Below are positions 60,798-64,000 of a DNA stretch of 64,000 nucleotides, piece after piece. The notes beneath the pieces were generated by a model. That model saw nothing but the letters and a program-made list of their open reading frames with translations, had not been told where the DNA came from and did not search any database. The first letter of the stretch is position 1; each line of letters starts with the position of its first letter. The stretch lies in assembly GCF_018691265.1 (NCBI RefSeq), contig NW_024881321.1, positions 13,891,387-13,955,386 on the forward strand, written 5' to 3'. The DNA comes from Tyto alba (taxonomy: Eukaryota > Chordata > Aves > Strigiformes > Tytonidae). The position numbers and the translations under genes are program-made.

Positions 60798-63700
60798 CCT
60801 TTCCTCCTTTATTGCATTTATTTATCAGCCTGTCTTTACTCCTTTCTTCTTTTGCAATTACTCTAACTTTATTTCCCAGGACCTTGTCTCTATTTCTATT
60901 CCTACTTCAGGAAACGTAGTTTCTGTATTTCTTTGCCTTTTTGTTTTGTAATCTGCAAGTGTTATTCTAATATTCTGCCCCTCAGTGAGAAAGCTTCCTG
61001 TTCTGTGCTGATTGCGTCTTTCCCCAAGATAAGATGCTGGCCTGAGTGTCACAGGAATGACAGAGTTGAAGTATGTATATTCTTTTCCACAGAATACAGT
61101 GATAGCTCTGTAATTCATAAAGGGTACATCTTTTGGAGCAATTAATGAAAGGATGGTTATTCTATTAATTTCACTTATTATTTGTAATGCAGATTTTGGA
61201 ATAAAATGATAAGCCCCAAGAAAAGTTTGAAAGATCTCTAGAAGTTTTAATCAATGCTTTAATTAATAATGAGCTAAGGTTATCACGCTGATCACAAGAG
61301 AAATGCACAGATCAAAACCAATCTGGCAATACAAGTTTCATAGTGAGTCCCTGATACTGTAGTGGATATTTACTAGATATATGAGAGGGGCAAAACCTAT
61401 TTTGTCAAGAGAGGGACCCTTCTGCATTATATCATATTAATTTACTCAATTAATATAAACAATCATGATATCACAATTATGACAGTATGAGAAGGACAAC
61501 CAAAATTTGTAATATGTGCAACACTGACAGAAAAAGAACAGTATTATTAGTTATTGTCCTACAGATTTTTTTTTTCTATTCCACAGCTTGCCCTGCATAT
61601 CTTCAATTATAAAAAGGACATTGATATTGCTAGCATCAGTTTGAAAGAGCTCTTTCAAAACAGATTCATAGACTGTGCCTTCATTAACTTATTTTTCCTC
61701 ATTGTTGCACTTCCTTGATACATTTCTCATAGAGAAATCCATATTAACACTCTAATAATCAGGATTTTTTTTTTTTTTCTGTAGACAACACAACACATCA
61801 GTATATAAAATTCATTGTGGAGATGAAGATTCTTCATTGATATGTAAAGAGCCTAGACAATTAGTTTAACTATAGAAATGAACACGGATGAAACTGTGTA
61901 CTTCCTAACCTAGTATATGAATGGTAAAGGGGAGATTATTGATGTTATGTATCTTATGTCCTTTGTCCTCTAGTCAGAAACACCATCATCAGTTATAACA
62001 GTTAGGTTGTGGTATAGATATTTATCTCCTGTAGTTAAAAAAAAGGACATCATCTTGTTATCATAGAGTAATATTCAGTTCATACTAATCTGTTTAAACT
62101 CTATGAACTTGTGTATGAACTCCTGGCTTTTATTAAGACAGCTGTTTGGAGCTTTATTGGTGACTTCAGGGAAGCTAGATTTCACAGAGAAAATCTTTAT
62201 ATCCTACACAAACTATGTTCCCTCTGCCTAACATTTCACAGAAAGAATACGTGAATTACTTCCCATTCCCATCTTTGCTGAATAAGGTAACGTTTTTTTT
62301 TTTTTTCTATTTGTATTGCAAAGACTTATTGCCAGTAACCAATACTTGAGGTGCAGTTTTAAAAGCAGTTCAGCAACATATTTAGTACCAGTTGTGTTGC
62401 TGACATATCTATAATCCCTTAAAGTTAACAGAAGCTGTTAATTATATCTTTCAGTAGCTAAACTCTAGTAGCTATTACTTCTTGAGTAAACAAACTTCAA
62501 TCAACTATAAGGCTTTCAGGCCTCATTAAAGATCTTAAAAAAACAAAAGTAAGAGAGTTGACTGTTTTGAAAGGCACATTGACTTTGTAAATCTTTTAGC
62601 TATAAGACACATAAATCTTTAAACTGTAAGGAATCAATGTAATTAACTGGTGTTTTAGAGGTATATAATTTAAATGCATATGAAGTAAAGTAAAATGCTA
62701 ATTTTTGGAGAAAAAAAAATCTACTGAAACTTGCCACAAACTGGTACCTGAATAAAAGCTTTCATTTTTACTAATACTGCAGTTTTTATTGCAGGTAGTG
62801 TTTTACCAATATTGATAAATCAATGATTATAATCTGTGATTGTATTTGATAATTTTAAAAGAGTTGTATGATCCTTGAAGTTGTCTCAGATTAAATGTTG
62901 AGGTGGTTTGAAAAAGGTATGATTTATGTTTAGTTTTAAATATTACATCTGTTCAAAATTCAGAAGGTGAGTGTGGAAATTTTTTTAAATCTAACAGTAA
63001 AAACTAAAAAAAAAAATAGGCAAAAGAAAGGAAACTGAGTAGTTTTGCCTAGAATTTTTGAAACTGCAGTAATTTTGTATATGGCATATGCTTAGAGTCC
63101 ACTTTATTTAAAAAACTGTTTTTGCACTGAGAATTTGCTACTGAATCCATCTGATGTGGTTATAATTCATAGCAAAACCTTCTATTGGCTGCGGCCTACT
63201 AATAAGGCAAGCTCTCTACATTTTTAAACAGATTGTCTGCAAAGTAGGCAAGAGTGCCTACCCTGTGGAAAAGGAAAGATACCTCTATTAATCACCAAGC
63301 TAATGAAAAGACATTGTACTGAGCAGTATCTGAATAACAACATTAAACAAAGTGAAAATAAGCAGTGGATATTAAAATTGCGTAACTAATTCAGTACAAG
63401 CCTTGGCAATGTTTTAGTCTTAGGATCATGATGAAAAGGAAATAATTTCTCACTATAAAAATATGTAAATGGAGGTAATATGGAATATTAATATTTTCAT
63501 TTGTTCTGAATCTGAAAGGTATTTCATACTGATGATAAACAGTATTTCCTTTGAGAAATTGCACTAGAGAGTCCTGTAGTAAAAATCCTTATTTTGATGC
63601 CTAGGTAAGTATGTGCATTCTCTAAAATGCAGACCTTATGTCTCTTATTCATAAATAAATTACAACTTATGTTTGAATATCAGGTACCACTTTCTAAGCA

Positions 63701-64000
63701 TCTGGAACTAGAATTGCAAAGATCATAAAACACATCCATACAATTAACAGTTGTATATCTGTATGATATTTTTCAAGCAATAACATCCAAGTGTAGAAAT
63801 TAGTACATATATATTAGTTTATTTGAAATACATATTGTTGTTTATGATAGGCATATAATAAAATAATTTCAAAATGACATCTAGAACTCAGCAAAAATAT
63901 GTTTAAGATTAATTCAATCTGCTTAAATGTGCAGACCATGTCTTTAACTGATGATTTTATGTTATTATCTCTGCATAGCCCCCTCCCTTTGTCAGTGCAC
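60798..64000. other. Unique AT-rich DNA, no gene seen
   Basis: No exon or repeat family recognised to the end of the window. Short T-runs at about 61764-61778 and 62296-62307. Confidence 0.45.

Noticed and set aside
60628..60951. Phenylalanine-rich plus frames
   Set aside because: Direct translation of a T-rich low-complexity tract.
1..64000. tRNA, rRNA, CRISPR array or an operon-like system
   Set aside because: I saw no cloverleaf, rRNA-like block or regular spacer-repeat array. The sequence is vertebrate repeat-rich DNA.

Overview
The window looks like an AT-rich, gene-poor stretch of a bird nuclear chromosome. The main evidence is several copies of CR1, the dominant LINE of birds and other reptiles, with its 3' signature (an octamer-like ATTCTATG tail and no poly(A)). 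In addition there are avian-type endogenous retrovirus LTRs. I found no host protein-coding exon, tRNA, rRNA or CRISPR array that I can support. Most open reading frames are under 150 codons and are either CR1 remnants, low-complexity translations or chance. No bacterial-type operon features exist here.

Layout. 1-9.8 kb: mostly unique AT-rich DNA with two ancient CR1 fragments (about 1.6 and 5.9 kb) and one younger CR1 (2.1-3.2 kb) whose RT core is deleted. 9.79-10.80 kb: a 1.0-kb solo LTR with a 5-bp target duplication. 13.8-15.0 and 16.8-17.3 kb: two minus-strand CR1 copies. 19.9-24.3 kb: three plus-strand CR1 copies in a row. The first is split by a 535-bp ERVK-like solo LTR (20341-20875) with a perfect 6-bp target duplication, and the third has lost its RT. 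26.6-29.1 kb: a GC-rich composite in which a plus-strand ERV LTR and leader appear to be interrupted by a second, minus-strand LTR. 30.5-30.8 kb: a long polypyrimidine tract containing a (CTCCTT)n hexamer array. 31-41 kb: unique AT-rich DNA with a possible conserved noncoding element near 36.2-36.6 kb. 41.57-42.17 kb: a minus-strand solo LTR with a near-perfect 5-bp duplication. 47.0-48.0 kb: an ancient antisense CR1 endonuclease region, recognisable only by translation, next to an A40 tract. 50.4 and 53.6 kb: short CR1 3' ends. The remainder to 64 kb is unique AT-rich sequence with simple repeats.

The regions tell a history of insertion rather than a pathway. Ancient CR1 pieces came first, then younger CR1 copies, then LTR elements that landed inside CR1 and inside each other, followed by LTR-LTR recombination or deletion leaving solo LTRs. 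I did not find a novel gene system. The most notable structures are the tandemly repeated U3 of the ERVK-like LTR, the nested opposite-strand LTRs, the microhomology-type deletion in a CR1 copy, and an unclassified short dispersed repeat with inverted arms (19.4 and 52.75 kb). All family names rest on remembered consensus features, not on a database search. Coordinates of CR1 edges are approximate (tens of bases). LTR edges with target duplications are exact.
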